NCBI GenBank assembly: GCA_023055355.1
Contig: JALJCS010000001.1
Span: 104,535,881 to 104,599,880, forward strand
Direction of reading: 5' to 3'
Length of the DNA stretch: 64,000 nt
Source: Agelaius tricolor
Taxonomy: Eukaryota > Chordata > Aves > Passeriformes > Icteridae
Shown: one piece after another, positions 37,926 through 52,545 of the stretch
Layout of the letters: each line of letters starts with the position of its first letter
How positions within the stretch are numbered: position 1 is the first letter of the stretch
The notes under the pieces: model-generated
What the model was told of the DNA's origin: nothing
The model's database searches: none
What the model saw: the letters and a program-made list of their open reading frames with translations, nothing else
Made by a program: the position numbers and the translations under genes

Positions 37926-40900
37926 TTATTTCACAAGTAATTATGAAAACACTTGTTACAGGATGTTGTGGATGTCATTGAGCTTCTGTGAATTCAGACA
38001 GCATTTGGGACATATTTCATATCATTATACAGATGTCCATGTAGAAAGAGGTGAATCACCCATCTCTCTCTGCTGACTGCAAAAGATACATGGCCTTCTG
38101 ATTTGAATACAGACATCTGAGCACATACATGGAGTTACCTGACTAGCTTTAAATTCACATAACAGAATTTGCTTATCAGGTTAAGTTTACATCCATTATG
38201 CCATGCAACCTCACACTCTGAAGTATGAAGTTCAGCAGAGGCTTAGATGATAACATGTATCATAAAAGCTTTAAAGAGGAAAACAAATCAAACAAAAACT
38301 AGAGAAACTACTGCTAATGTTTTATAGTAAACAATCAAAGCTTCAGAAAATACTGCTATATCCTAAATTTTCCTTCTTAACAGAAGGAACCAGACAAGTG
38401 GAGAAGGAGTAAAAGTGTTCTGCATCCTTAACTAAGCTGAAAAGATTTGTGCGACCCTGCATTTCTCAAGTCAGTAGCACACAGTATAAAGCAAAGGACA
38501 AAGGACCCACAAGTGTCTGTAGTTTATTCCTAACAAACACAGAAAAAGAAAGAAAAATAATCTCACATATGCTCTCTCATCATCCCAGCTCTCTATGCAA
38601 ATAGCTACATTCCCTTTTGTGCTTTGTCCCCTCTGTGTGATGTTTGCATGTTTCTCTATGCAGCATTAAGAGAAGAGGAGGACAATGACCTCATCCAAGC
38701 TGCTGCCTGGACCCAGCCTAATGCCTAAAGTGGAAAGAGCACCAGCCATTGGGCTGTTGTATAAGTCATCAGCCCTATCTTTTCAAGAAGGATGAGAGAG
38801 TGAGCACTGATCAGCTCTTGCAAAGAAGACACCTAACCTAGTAAGAGAACTGCAAGCTTTGGATCCTGTGTTGCTCCTGTGCTCCTTTCTTCCTGATGGT
38901 TTCCAGCAGCCACCATTCTCCAGGCTCTGTTTATCACTCTGAGGATGAAATATCTGTGTGCAGTGCAGACAGAATCAGCATGTTCAGATACTGGTTTGGA
39001 TTTACATTTATTTAACCTGCAGGCAATGCTCTTTCTCGGCTATCATCCTTCATCGAAGTGACTGACCAATTCAGCCAGTAAACTCAAGAGGTTCCCTTCT
39101 GTTGCCAGCACATAAAATTTTTTCTCCTTTTTTTTTTCTCCCTACTTAAAGGCCTTCTTCCATGAGCATGTACATGATTATTAAACACGTGCCTCCACCC
39201 TTCTTCCTACCCTTCCAACTTTTCCAAAATTATGTAAAGATAGAAATATAAGATGAAAGAAACCAATAAGACAATTTCAAGTGACAGCACTTCAGTCCTC
39301 ACTCACTCTTTGAGAAAGGCAGATCCTGTAATTTCGAAGCCCCAGTCCTTGCTGAATGGTAATCACACAGCTTGTAAAAGACAACCATGCTTTGATAGTT
39401 TAAATGGGTAAGTCTACTGATGGTCAGGTACTCAAGCAAGAGGCAGATAGGCACCTTTTTCTCCCAGCATTCTCACTTTTGGAACATGTACTCTCACAGA
39501 TTCTTTTCAGCTGCAAAAATGCTTCATACAATCACTTTTTTCAATTTCAGTGCTGAAATTTACTGTGTATGCACATTTTCTCTCAAGCAAGGTTCTCACT
39601 CATATACAACTTTCTTTTTATGGAACATAATAGACACAATTATTTCAATGAAGTACATACTTAAAGCTAAATAACACACAAATTCCATTCATCAAATATA
39701 ATTATTGCTAGAACTGGGTCTGTTTATAACAGCTTTAGAAGCTAAAATGTTCCTGTTCAAAATCTGGATAGCATGCTCAACTGGAAATAAAAGATTATAT
39801 GTTATATGCAAAACTGACATCAGTCAAAGCCAGGAACTCCAAGAAAGATAAAAGAGGGAACATAACAGTGTCATAATAACAGTGAAGTTTAACGCAGATC
39901 AGAACACACTATGAACAGCTGCCAAAATGTTCAATGACTTCATCAATTTGTCTGCTAAAATCAAGCATATTTTGGCAATACCGACCACCACCACGATTTC
40001 ATCCAGCACACAAAAATAATTCAGAAACCTGAAATCAGCACTGCCTGGTACAGTGATCCTATTTCTTTGGGATATTTTAAGTGGTCCCAGAAGCTTCTGC
40101 ATGCTTTATAGCTACTATCAATGGTTTTATTTTACAGGCAAACTTCGGCAAAAAAATATTTTTTACAACATAAAAAACATTTAAAAACCAAAATATTCTT
40201 AGGGGAAAAACAGTAAAAATAAGCATGAAGGACATGGGCTTATTTTATTTTCAAGAGAATTTATGTGCCATGAGAAAAATACTCAAGTATGTGCTCTCTG
40301 ACACCACATTATTGTACAAATAAGCCCAGGACACAGCCCTCTAAATACGAATCAAGCATTGCTTCCCTTGCAATTAAGCAGAGGCAGGAACATGTCACAA
40401 TGGAATCCTTTCTGCTAACACCAGTGAAAAGAATGAGTCAGAGCACAAAGCAGCAGGGACGATGTTCTTACTCACCTAAAAGAAACCAGCAGTTTTCAGT
40501 TTTAATACCTATTTACATATAACCTAAATTGAAACTAATCAACTACACTGCATGAGCAGATGACCCATAAAACTATTCACAAGAGGCATTACTTTAATTT
40601 AGGAAATTGTTCTTTTTTCCACTCTATAAACACTGCTGTGGCAATTTTCATAGGAAAGTACTGTGGGAAACAGTCACCTCTGCCTTGGGTCATTTAGTAC
40701 AACTAATTGGTCTCTCGATGATATTTCCTTATGACCTTCATTCAGAGAGCCATTAACTGTCAAGAAACGTTAGTCATGGTAATCATTATCACCACTGTAA
40801 ACCACAAATATTCAAAACGTAAAAAATAATTCTGTTTTCTTAGCTCTCAGGAAAAATCATGTTCTCACTTTGCAGATCATGTGAAAGGACTTGGGCAGTT

Positions 40901-41170
40901 CTAGGTTCATTTCTAGTTCTGTCATATTTCCCCTGACTTCTAACTTTTCCACCAGTTCAATGGTCACATTAACCATCATCATGATGAAGAGCTGAGCGAG
41001 TACTGTAGTACCTTGAGTAAACATTGAACATTTTTGAAAACATACTGAAAACATTCATAGTCTCCGCCTAGTTATTAACATGCAACTAACAAGTTGGTTG
41101 AAAGCTTCCTAAATTCCTAAATTTTAAGTGAATCTATGCATTATACATGTAATCACTGCATGTCAGTGTA

Positions 41171-41225
41171 GCAAAAAAAAAAAAAACCAAAACAACCCCA
41201 AAACAACTCCACACAAAAAACTCAA
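41171..41225 (+). repeat. A-rich low-complexity tract in intron
   Basis: A 13-base A run followed by AAAACAACCCCAAAACAAC-type sequence. Only A and C occur for most of its length. Confidence 0.8.
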
Positions 41226-42188
41226 AGCATACCAATCCAGACAGGCTCCCATGAAGAACAGGAATCATAAGTCATCTTGTGCTGTTTTGTTCAGCTAATT
41301 ATTCTCTTCCCAAATAACCTAAAATAAAACAAACAAAAAACAAAAGTGACATTCACATTCAAGGCAGGACAAGAGCAAAATAGCAAAATTTTTCCTTTAA
41401 CAAAACTTTATTTTTATTGGGAGAAGTAGAATATTTTGTGTCTCTTGACAGAAGGCAGGCTGCATGCCCCCTTTCTGGCAGAAGGTACTAAGGCATCAAA
41501 GTTTCATCAAACCAAAGAAATCCTCAGCTACGTCATCTATGGATGGTAACAATCTCACCATTTCATACTAGGATCTGTCAGGGCTGGAGTAACACCTTGT
41601 TTCAGGACTCATTCAGCTGTGTTTATTTCACTTGTAGACAAGCACACAGCAGCCAGCTGCTGTAAGTCTTACCACATCTATCAAAATAAATTCTTACCCT
41701 TAACCATCAGGATCCTGATCTTTAAATCCCTAAAGCAGCTCAAAACAATAACATTTAAATCTACTACTGAGCATCATAAAGAAGACAAATAAATTTTCCC
41801 CAAACAGCAAAGATAACAGCATTGGACAAAAGACAAGAAAACAGGTCTAAAGAGAAGAATAAATCATTAAAGTTTCAATGCAGGATCTCAGCACTTCCTT
41901 TATGTATGATTTTACCAATCAATCATCATCACACTGCTAATATACCTCAGATAGCTAAATTATTTCTGCAAACTGGACCTAACATAGCTAAAAAGCTGCA
42001 TATTCTATCACGAGTTCATGACAGAATCAGTTCTCATCAGATATCATCAGTTCTTATCTGAGAATGTCAATTTTTGAGGTAGCTTTTCCTTATACTCTTA
42101 GACGAAAGCCATAAAATTTCAGTGAGCCTTGAAAACTGAGTTTATGTCACACTAATAGTTTTAAGTGACCTAATTAATTTATAAATAG

Positions 42189-42262
42189 CTATATATCTAT
42201 ATATTGAAATCTATATCTATCTACATCTTTATATATATAGATAGATAGATAGATAGATATAA
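42189..42262 (+). repeat. (TATC)/(GATA)n microsatellite
   Basis: Imperfect TATC/TATA units run into about five pure GATA units at about 42239-42258. It lies in the GPR63 intron and is likely polymorphic. Confidence 0.9.
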
Positions 42263-45200
42263 AGGAAAAATATATGAGACACTTTATATGCTTGCTTTTA
42301 AAAGGCTACACAACTTTTAATTTCTGCAAGAATAAGCTAGGAACATCTCTAAGTCACCTCCACACTGGAACAAAAGATACCAGGATCCTTCAGGAACAGA
42401 TTTCTAAATAAATGATGCACACAGGGGCTGAAGGACAAACCAGCCAATGAGTTTACAATGGCCTTCAGCAAGGGAAGCAGTAACAAGCTGCACTCCAAGA
42501 CCTCCCATAATGTACTGACCCCTGCAATCACTCAGTGCTGAGTTTCTGTATCTGCAGCCAACTCAACATGGACTTCAAACACCCAAAACAGAAGGGTTGA
42601 TTTGCCAGACTGGAGTCTGCTGAGACATCTGCCTTCTGCAGAACACATTATCTAGCCACAAGGGAAGCTGGTGTCTGAAAGATTTTTCTGATAATCTACA
42701 AATACAAGTTGTTTTCCATGAGCACAAAAATTTGGTCTTTGCATTTATTCCACAGAACAAAGAGGGAAGGAAAACAATTCTCAGATATACCTCTGTATAA
42801 AAGAGATAAAATACAGCCATTGGATTATTATAAACCATTTGGTTTGTTCCCTCTTTAGTGAGGTAAGTAATATAAACTGGTAATCTTCCCTCTTCTGCTT
42901 TTTGAAGTGTCAAAGAAGTGAATAGGTCTGCAAGGAGGCAGAAAACTACTGGGAGCCTGGACAAGATTAAATACCTCAATAACCTGTAAGATCTTCCCAC
43001 CAGACAAGCATATCCTCTGACACAAGAGTCATTTCCAATCTCTACTTATATGTTCACAGAAAATATTCCTAACTCTCACTAAAATAAAAGTATCTTTAAA
43101 ATCAATTTAGACAAGGATCTGAAACACCGTGATGAAATTCTTTCACTTCTAACCTCCAAGAAGAAAAAAACAGAAGTACTTTTCCAAAGTAAATCTGGAA
43201 AATTTTATTAAATTGGAGTACATTGCAGAGCTTGCTGGGCAAGACTGCTTTGGGTAGTTTTCTGTTGACAGTTAGGGGTTAAAACTGTTTCGTAATGAAA
43301 TTCCCTTTTTTCCACTCCATTACAAATTACTAATCAGGCTTTTTTCTAAGAACAGAGGGGAAAAGCTTCGTAACCCTTCATGAAATTTGAGTGCAAGGAT
43401 TCCTGACCCTGCAAAGAGCTCCACCTGTGGAATTACAACCTTGATGATATCAGCATTTAGACCTGGTAGAGCTACTGAAAGGGTAGTCCTGACCTTTTCC
43501 TTCTTCATTCACTCATTCCTGAACCCAGCTCCCCAGTCCCAAAGCAGAAGGAATAAACTGAACTAAAACTGACCCTGGCAAGCAAATTTAAAAGCTTCAC
43601 ATTTCTGGCCTGAAGCTGTGAGATGCTGGGGAACACAGACCAAAGCTTAAGATGTAGATTTAGATTCTACATACTAAGAGATATTTTAATTTAACAGTCA
43701 GTCCCGTGCCACAAGCAAGAATGGTGCAAAACTTGTACTTACAGATGATCATAGAAAAATCTGCACCTTTGATTCCCCAAATCAGGAGCTGTCATTTACA
43801 AAAACCTGAAATAGTGGAACTAAAATCACAAAGATTTTACACATAATTAAACTTTAAGGTGTTTCCCACAAATACCCAGATTACAATAAAGACTTAGCAA
43901 GAGTCTAGAGAAGATCAGAAATATTATGAAATTGCTTTTCAAGTGAGTTGTAATTTTGTTACATACTTTACTGACAATTCTCTATGTCTCTTCATGCCTA
44001 GTCTATAGCCATATTTTATCAAATTTTTCTAACATTTTCTTGGGATACTAAGTCAAACCACAGGCAACAATGAAATGAAATACCGAAAGCTTACTTCCTT
44101 CACAAAAGAGTCAGTCCATCAGAAGATAATAAGGAAGTAAAAAAGTCTGCTTCAAGTCAAAAAGCTTTAAGAGAGTTGTCCTAAGGCTATTTTGGCTTTT
44201 CAACTACAGAAACTTCTCCACTATATTCTCTGAGCTCTGTGAAAATGTTTCACCTTCATATACCTTAAGGTAAAGATCTAAAGGCTCCTTGCATTACATC
44301 ATTCTTACTTCCTCTGTAGTGCCCCAGTATACCCAACATACACTATTGCATTGCCTTCTGCTAAAATCAGGGGAAGATGAATTTTTCTGTCAGTAGTTTG
44401 GACAACAGCTGTTAGCACACTGTCTTCTTTTGTAAGCAAGGGCTTACAAAACTCAGCCTATAAAAATGGTAATGCCAGCAGCAGCACTCTACACTGGTGG
44501 AATTTAAGCTGTATCTCCCACAGAAACATACCTGCTTGTGAAACAAAATTTATTTTAACAAAAATTCATCTCTTTATGAAAAGATGCAGGGATGCTAATG
44601 AAAAAGTGATTAGAATGGCCAGATGTGTGCACTCTTCACACAGTGAGCTGCTCACAAATTCCTGGGATTTGATTTAGCTCCCAGAGCAAAGCCATCAGCC
44701 CTGCTTCTGCTTTTGCCTCAGGGATTCAGGCCATGCTAGAGCCAAGTTCTGTGCCTGCCCAGGATCCTGCTGCTGCAATACAGGTGTTATGGGTCTCACT
44801 TCTTGGCTCCCATGGAAGAGATGCTGGTAGCAAGTTAAATGAGGCCACTCCCACTCACAGCATTCTGCTCTGGGAGTGCTCAAAGGCTGCAATGGCAAGA
44901 TTCAGCTGAGAACTAAGCAAAGATTTACTTTATATGCCTATTTATATTATAACCTTTCTTCTCATACATATACACACATGTGCATATATTGCCAATAGTT
45001 ATTATCACCTCTATTCAACCAAAGATAAACATAAAATGTTTAATACAAAAAATCATCTAAGTCATAAGGTTCCTCTGATTCTTTCCCCAGATTTACCCTA
45101 TACTTTGCTTTTAGACTAAATTAGTCTATTAAAAATCAGCTGCATGTTACAATAGTAACTTATTTTTCCTAATACAGAAACGGAGAATAAATAAACAATC

Positions 45201-45905
45201 AAATTATTGATAGTTATCTGTGTCATCTCATTTGATAGCTTCAGAATTATTTTTGGGTCATGTCAGCCAACTGGAATAAAACTTCTAAGACAGCAGCTAT
45301 TTTGGAGATACAATCCTAGTCAGAAATCTATTCATGCTAGGAATTAAAAGACAGTTAAATTAAGAGTTCCCATCTGGACACTTCTCAGGGTGAGATGACA
45401 TATTGCAGACATTCAGACCCTATGCAACGCAGGCACTAATAATTTCTGTTCAGACCCAACAAGCAGGGCTTGTAACATATATCCCAAAGAGATAAAAAAA
45501 TTGATTACATTTGCAAGCCAAAAACATTTAAATGAGCTAGTCTAATGATTTTTAAAGCACACTTTTTTTCATGTAATACAAGAGATCAGTACTTAAATTT
45601 TTTCCAGGCTTTTTAATCATAAAAATGCAACATAAATATCAACTGAAGAATTCAAATCCTTTCTAGGAATGATTTTTTAAAGTACCTTATAATCCCTTGT
45701 TACAAATAAATTAACAGTTAATCGAATGGACTCTGTACTACTAATTAGTTCTGTGCTACTTGGGACCTTTTAAGCAAACAGAAGACCAAATCAAATGCCT
45801 TCTATAGATAGTTACAGCAGTTCTGAGTTCATAAACTTCATATTTAAGAAAGGTTTTTTTCCATGGAAAAGCTCCTTCAGTAGTAAGTTAGGGATTTTCA
45901 CACAA

Positions 45906-45938
45906 TTTTATTTCTCTACTAAAAGTAGAGAAATAAAA
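45906..45938. repeat. Perfect 15-bp inverted repeat with 3-nt loop
   Basis: TTTTATTTCTCTACT (45906-45920) is followed by AAA and then by its exact reverse complement (45924-45938). It could fold into a tight hairpin. It borders the A-rich tract that starts at about 45932. Confidence 0.95.
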
Positions 45939-46085
45939 AACCAAAAATCTGAAAAAACACATACCTCCAAAAAGAACAACAAACCAACAAAAAAAACCCC
46001 AAAAACCCAACAACAACAACAAAACCAAACAAACCCAAAAAGAAACAAACTAACAAACAAACAAACCCAAAAAACAAACCACTGA
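45932..46085 (+). repeat. Long A-rich (CAAA/CAA)n low-complexity tract
   Basis: About 150 bases dominated by A with CAAA, CAA and AAAACCCC units. The open frame across it (45795-46085) is a low-complexity artefact. Confidence 0.9.
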
Positions 46086-49000
46086 AAAATTAAAACATCC
46101 CAAATCCCTCCAACCTACCAAGTATTACCTTACCAGAAAGGTGTAATCCATTAATTCCTGTTGTCTTCCACTTTGGTAGCTAAAGATCATATTTCCCTAC
46201 TCCACCAAAGGCTGTTTAAATATGCTCAACTAAAGAATTTTGCAAATAATAACAATGTTTCTTCTGTTACAGAGAAGTTTATTCAGTCTCTCTTTAGACA
46301 TGAAATTGACCCTGAGAAAATTCCTGTATGGAATTTATCATCCTGCAACCAGAATGACTCTGAATAGCATAAATGTAACATATAATTGTAACATACAATT
46401 TCTAATTCAATTACAGCTACTCAGTAACAGCTGAAAAATTCAGACCAAGGGAGTTGTACCAACCTTTTAAAACACACAAAAGTTAGAAATAACTCAGAGT
46501 TATAGGCATGATTTATAGGAAAACAAGTGCAATGACATCTGCCATGAGACCAGAAAACGAAACCCTTGTCTCTATGCTCTCTGTAAACCTCTTTACAGAC
46601 CATAATGATACTGCTGAAATTAACATTTTTCAGCCTAAGACATCAAAAACCAACTCACATAAAATCAGAAGTGATGCTTCTCCTGTATTTCCAGCTCAGG
46701 AGAAAAAAAGAAAAAAACCTCTTTATTGACACCTTTCTCATGGGTCCTACTGCTCCTTCCACCACACAATGAGCACAGAGAGAGTGACACAGGAAGATTC
46801 AAGGCATCAGGAGCAACCAGCCACCAGGACAATTGAACCTGCTCAGTTCCAAAGCCCCTCAGCAAAGGAGTGATTTTAGAGGAAAGGTCATGAATTACAT
46901 GCCATGAAATTCTAGTCTGTGCCTAGCTACTGTTCCAGTGAAAAGACAGTGGCAGATCCTGATCTGTATGCAAACTGACAGCACTCAGTTGTCAGTACAA
47001 ACCCAATAAATCCAGTCATTTGACAATCACGGAGGGAAAAGTTATAGTGCTTTAATGCCATCTCCACAAAGACCTCTGTTGCCTACCTGGCAGAAAAGAC
47101 CAGAAACAGTTCTCTCAAATGTACTCTAAATAACAGTTCATATGCTGCATGTTGAGAAGGTTTTACAGTGCTGGAACAAAGACACATTTTCAAGAATGTG
47201 TTTTATTGGAAACAGTTTAATTTCAATTCACAACACATAGAATGGAAATTCTACCAACCACCTGTACATACTTGAAAACCTTCCTTAGCCTTCCACTTCA
47301 TATTTAGCTTACAAACTATCTTTGCTTGGCAAGCTCTTACCATTTTCAGTCTTACCAAGAGCTCTCCAGACCTTTTTGTTACAGAAGTAGCTACGGCAAG
47401 TTTCTGAAGCTCCACAGACTGAACCACTGCCTGTCCTCCTCCCAGTCCACCTTATCAACAGGAGAGGTTGCTGTCTGTCCTGCAGGCTCAGCTTACTTAA
47501 GTCTTTATCTATTAGCTACATGCTTAGCTAGAATGGCTCAGGTATGCTTGCCCTTTTCACTGATAAGGAAAGAAAAACCAAAAACACCACCTCTGATGTA
47601 TCAGTCATTAACCCTGGTCCGGAAATCTGATACATTTTCATTAAAAGCACTAGGAAAAAAAGAGCCAGGTATTTTCTTGGGCACAGCAAGTATCAAAACC
47701 ACAACTCAATTCCCTTGCTCTGAGCAACCTCATGTATGTGTATCAAATAGCTATAATATATATGTTTATACATGAAGTTCAAAACCGGTAACTTCACCAG
47801 GTCTGTAGAAGCTCTGTTCTTTCCCAAGTACTCTGAAGCAACTCAGCTCACTTCCTTATATCAGTTTTTCAGTCAGACCATACTGCTGCCAGGTCTTTAT
47901 ACACTGTTACCTATCCACTAGTCAGTAGTTTGAATTATTATTTTAGAACCTGTGTCTCTGTACAGCTTCTGTCCATTTTCTAATTCCCATAGCAATTTTT
48001 TGTTCAGTGACCCACATGCTAGGTAGTGTGAGTGGGAAGTTAAGGTACCTTTTGTAAATACTAATAAAGCAATGAAAATTAATGAACCATAAAATACAGG
48101 AAATTAACTTCTCATCACATCATCTAGCAACCCACCTAAATGAGTTTAAAATACCAGCTTCAAGCAGTCTGATATTCTAGGGACACCCAGTTGCCACTTC
48201 ATTTATAGTCTGTTTCCTTAGCAACACTATAATCCATCTGGCTGCAGAAAGCTAAATTCTCAAACCATATCCTCCCGTACACCGGAAATAGGCTCAAAAC
48301 CATTTATATTTTAAACAGTCATCGTGATTACTGAGCATATAAATGAATCTGAAAAGGCAATAATGTCCTTAAAACACACATGCAAGTTCTCACTGCTCTA
48401 GTTTGAAAAGCTGGTTCCCATACTGAGAATATCTTCCACCAAGAGTTTCAGAAATGAAAAGACTTCATCTTTGTTTCACCATGTCCAGCTGAAGAGGCTT
48501 TTAGAATTGCACCTGGTCAATCAGTTCTCTTAAGATTTTTCAAAGAGAAGTAATTTGCAAGACTTAGGATGCAATGTCATTAATGATGGCCAAAAAACTC
48601 CTGATGAAAGTTGATCACATTATAAAGTAGAAGCCACTTGTCTTAGAAGTACTTACTCTTCAACTTTTTGCATCTAAAACTATAAACATCATCTATACAA
48701 ACTAAACTAAAAATCCAGTCCACAACAGTAACGGTGTATAAATAACAGGGTGATAATATTCAAGATATCCAGGTGAAGAACTGGATAGTAACTAGCAATT
48801 TCCCAATGAAACTGGATAACATCAGACTTTCTATCACAGATGAATGGATACAACTTAAAATCACAGAATGCATCTTAAACATACACCATTTTGCATGAAT
48901 TTGGCAACTTCAACCTTGCAAAGTTATGTAGAATAGAACCACCACTGCCTCTATCTCAAAGGCTCATCAACAGCAAGCCAGTCTTTAATCCACAGAATAC

Positions 49001-52000
49001 CTCTGGCATGCAGTGAACCATTTCAGTTCTTCATAACTTTGCACGACTCAGCTGTACAGTGGTGGCACACAAGTCCTCATTGCTGACCTGCTGACAGCAA
49101 TGAAGAGAGATTTGAGCAGGCTGAGCATTGAACTGGGTAGCCCTTTTGGGAATGTGTGACAAAATTGTAAGTGCTTATCAATATGAAGCCCCTACCTCAG
49201 ACCTTAGGGAATTCCATTTCCTTACCACCATCTGGTTTTACACACACCATCCCCCTCCTCCTTTTCTTCCTACTAGGCCTGAGACTGATCCCACCTAATT
49301 CAACACAGTTTTGAGGTAACCACATAAGCTTACTCAGCAGTCAGACAGAACATGCATTTCTGGAAAGTGAATTCACCTAAATAATTTCATGTACCTATTT
49401 TATTACTCTTCTTTTGTAACAGTACTGTATATGAACACCTCTAGGTACCTAAAATGGTACACACATCTGCCTGAAAATCTGACTCAGGATTCCATATAAG
49501 AGTAGCATAATACTTAATAGGTGCATTCTGCAATTCTGTAGTTTCAGCAAACTGCAGAAATTGCCCTGTCAACAGCTGACACCAGCCTCCCCAAGGAGTG
49601 ATTCACCAGGCCCCGCTCCCTGGAGTTCAGATGCTGAGATCCTCAGTGTGCTCTGGAGCTTGCCAGGATCCCACAAACACTGTAACTGAATCAAGATAAC
49701 CCATCTTTCCCATCATTTCAGAAGCGTGAAGTCTTGGAAGACCACCAAAGCGACAGGTGAGTCTCTGAACCAATGCCTAATTCACACTCATTTATACTGG
49801 CATCAAGAAACAAAGAATCTGATTGTTTATTCAAATAGCTACATATCCAAGAACAGAGACAGACTTTGCAAACAGTGCAGAAAAACCAGAGAGAATATTC
49901 CAGGGCTATTTTATTTTCAGCCTTGCTGAAAATAGCTTGAAGTATATCACCATATTGGCACTGTAGCATGAAGATGCTTTTTCAAGTCTATCATTTGTGG
50001 CAGCCTTGAAAACACATTTAATCCAGTTCATTTGGATCTAACAGTTTAACAGCATAAGTGCTATTACCTGAGATTTCATGCTTTGATTTGATATCTCCAG
50101 AAAAGATGAATGCAGTCGGAAATTGCCTTCTTATCAAAATGAATGGAATGGAGAGGGAAAACACTCCTAACTTCAGTCAGCAAATGCACTCAACCCCATC
50201 CCTATTGCCATAATAAATGCAATGGAAATTTCTGACAGCAGATGCAGATGTGCCAGTATCAGTAATGCATAGTACAACTTCTCCCTGTTATAAATACTCT
50301 CAACATGCCTTATGAGTCATTATTAAATATTGCCAAATTTCTTTTAAATGTCACCTCCTTATCATAACTGACACACTTGGAGCTTGAGCAGACATGCTGA
50401 ATGAATTCAGTTGTGTAAAGGACAGAATTAGCTTTTCTCAGCTCTACCAACTCACAAACCCTTCAAACCAGAAATAAGGCATGTGGTGGGAGGCCCTACT
50501 GCAATTCAGTTGATTTTGCTTCAAAAATAAAGAGGAAGTTCCTTTGCAGGCCACATGATTTTCCCAGAGTACTCAAGCATATGAAGGTCTGGGGTACTAG
50601 TGGGCATGTGTGTACTGTTGAGAGAATGGAAGCACAAATACACCACACTCATTTCCTCTACATTTCATAACGTGTCATTGGCTAGATGTGGGAAGTTTGG
50701 ATTTTTGTTTGGAGATTTTCTTTGGTTCTTCAAGTCATTTTGGTAATAGGATGAAGCGCAGGAAATTTGGGTATGAATTTTAAATCATTATTTGAAGTCT
50801 ATATATGCAAAAGCATATGCACATAAAGTTAGTAATATCAAAATATGTGTATATGATGTACAGTGCTTTTAAACACATCCACAAGTCTCACGTAAGACTC
50901 AAGAAAATGGTCTAGAGAAAATTCAGAAGTGACAACTGACAAAAGAGTCAAAATCAAAATGATCACGTAATAAAAGGCTTGTTGGAACATCTACTGAAAA
51001 TAAGAACTTAATCAAGATATATAATGTGTTTCCAAATTACATTTCAAGTCTTTGACAAAAAGAAAGTAATCTCTATTTTTCACAAGATATCAGTCTCTTT
51101 TTATCATTATACAAAATGAACCTTGTACAATCCTTTGAAAGGGATAATTTTATGAACTACACTACTGATGTGGAAAACGAGTAGCAATAGCTGCTTCTAA
51201 GTAGTAGCAGGTTTTGAAGTTCTAAGATAGCATTAGAAAGATAGGATTATTATTTCACAATTTGCATTAAAAACACGTTTTTTCTTCTGCTTTGTTGCAC
51301 AGTTTTCCCCTTGTGCTCAAAGCAATCAAAACCGCTTGTTTGTGAAATTTTCTGCCCTCGTCCCATCACTTTTTGCCTTTTTGAAAGGCAGGATAACTGG
51401 CACAAGACAGTAGGGTAATGAAGATAATTTAACTTTTCCTGAAGAACTAGGATACAGAGATGAACATCACCACAAAAGAAATACACATTGAAGTTAATTA
51501 TTAAGCATTCAGAATTGGCTGCAAGTAAGACATGTGATCATATATTGAGCAATGATAAGAAAATAAAGGACTGGAAAGGTGCTCACTAAGGATTAACCTT
51601 GCCTTAACATAGCTGGATAGAAAGGCTAAGAGCCATTGAGACTCTAATGATACAAAGCAGAGAGACACTGAGCAAATAATACAGCCATAGGTAGAATAAA
51701 CTACTTTCTGAACAGACTCATTTTCTCCCCACTGATTGTGCCTGAAAGGCTAGTTGAGACTACTTCAGTGTCAATGTAGTACTCTGCAGATCATTTCTAA
51801 CAGAGCCCTCAAAAGTAGTCAGTGGGTTTAAATTTGCTATGCAGGGGGTCCATACAGCTAATAAGGTGGAAAAAAAAAATCACAGGATGACAAAGCTGTC
51901 TTTCAGAAGTCCAGCTTGAAGACTTAAATTTACCTCCTAAACCACTGGCATCTATTCACTACACACAATGAGGTAGTCACCTGATGGAATATACAATGCA

Positions 52001-52334
52001 CGGTCATGTGTGAGAAAGGAGAAATTCCAAACATCTCATCTGATTCAAAAAGCAAGGCTAGCAAAAGACTTATTTTGACCCCATAAACAAAAAAGTAATC
52101 CAACTGATTTGATCAGCCTGTTTCTGAATAAGGTGTGCAACCATGGCTGGAACAGAATTGGTTTTTATGTACTTGGCCAAAGTTATCCATATTCCTAACA
52201 GAAAGTGAGCTATTAAGCATTAGAAAAACATCTGTTGCTTTTAAGAGCACCAGAACCTCATTCTTCTTGGAGGTTCATAGCAAAGGACCAGGACAACTGA
52301 CACAAGCTACAGTATGGTAACTTCAATTAGGCCT

Positions 52335-52545
52335 TAGGGAAAAAACTTCAGTGACAGTGGTCAAACACTGGAACAGGTTACTCACACAAACTGTACAATT
52401 TCCATCCTTTGTGATTTTCAACACTCAAGTGGACAAGACCCTGAGCAACCTCATCTAACTTTCAACCAGACTCATCTCTGAGCATAGAGGTGGCCTACAT
52501 GACCTCCAGAGGTCTCTTCCAACCTCAGTTATTCTGTAGTTCTGT
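52335..52545 (+). mobile_element. CR1 LINE 3' end, decayed
   Basis: The sequence follows a CR1 3' UTR in sense orientation: CAAACACTGGAACAGGTTAC near 52363, GACCTCCAGAGGTCTCTTCC near 52501, and an ATTCTGTAGTTCTGTG ending near 52545. It is diverged and strongly 5'-truncated. Confidence 0.8.

Noticed and set aside
42575..43000. 141-codon minus-strand frame in the intron
   Set aside because: The translation resembles no known protein or repeat product that I can name. An isolated frame of this length is plausible by chance in a 23-kb intron.
47326..47775. 149-codon plus-strand frame in the intron
   Set aside because: It begins with TTG, has no recognisable domain, lacks clear splice context and lies in AT-rich intron sequence.
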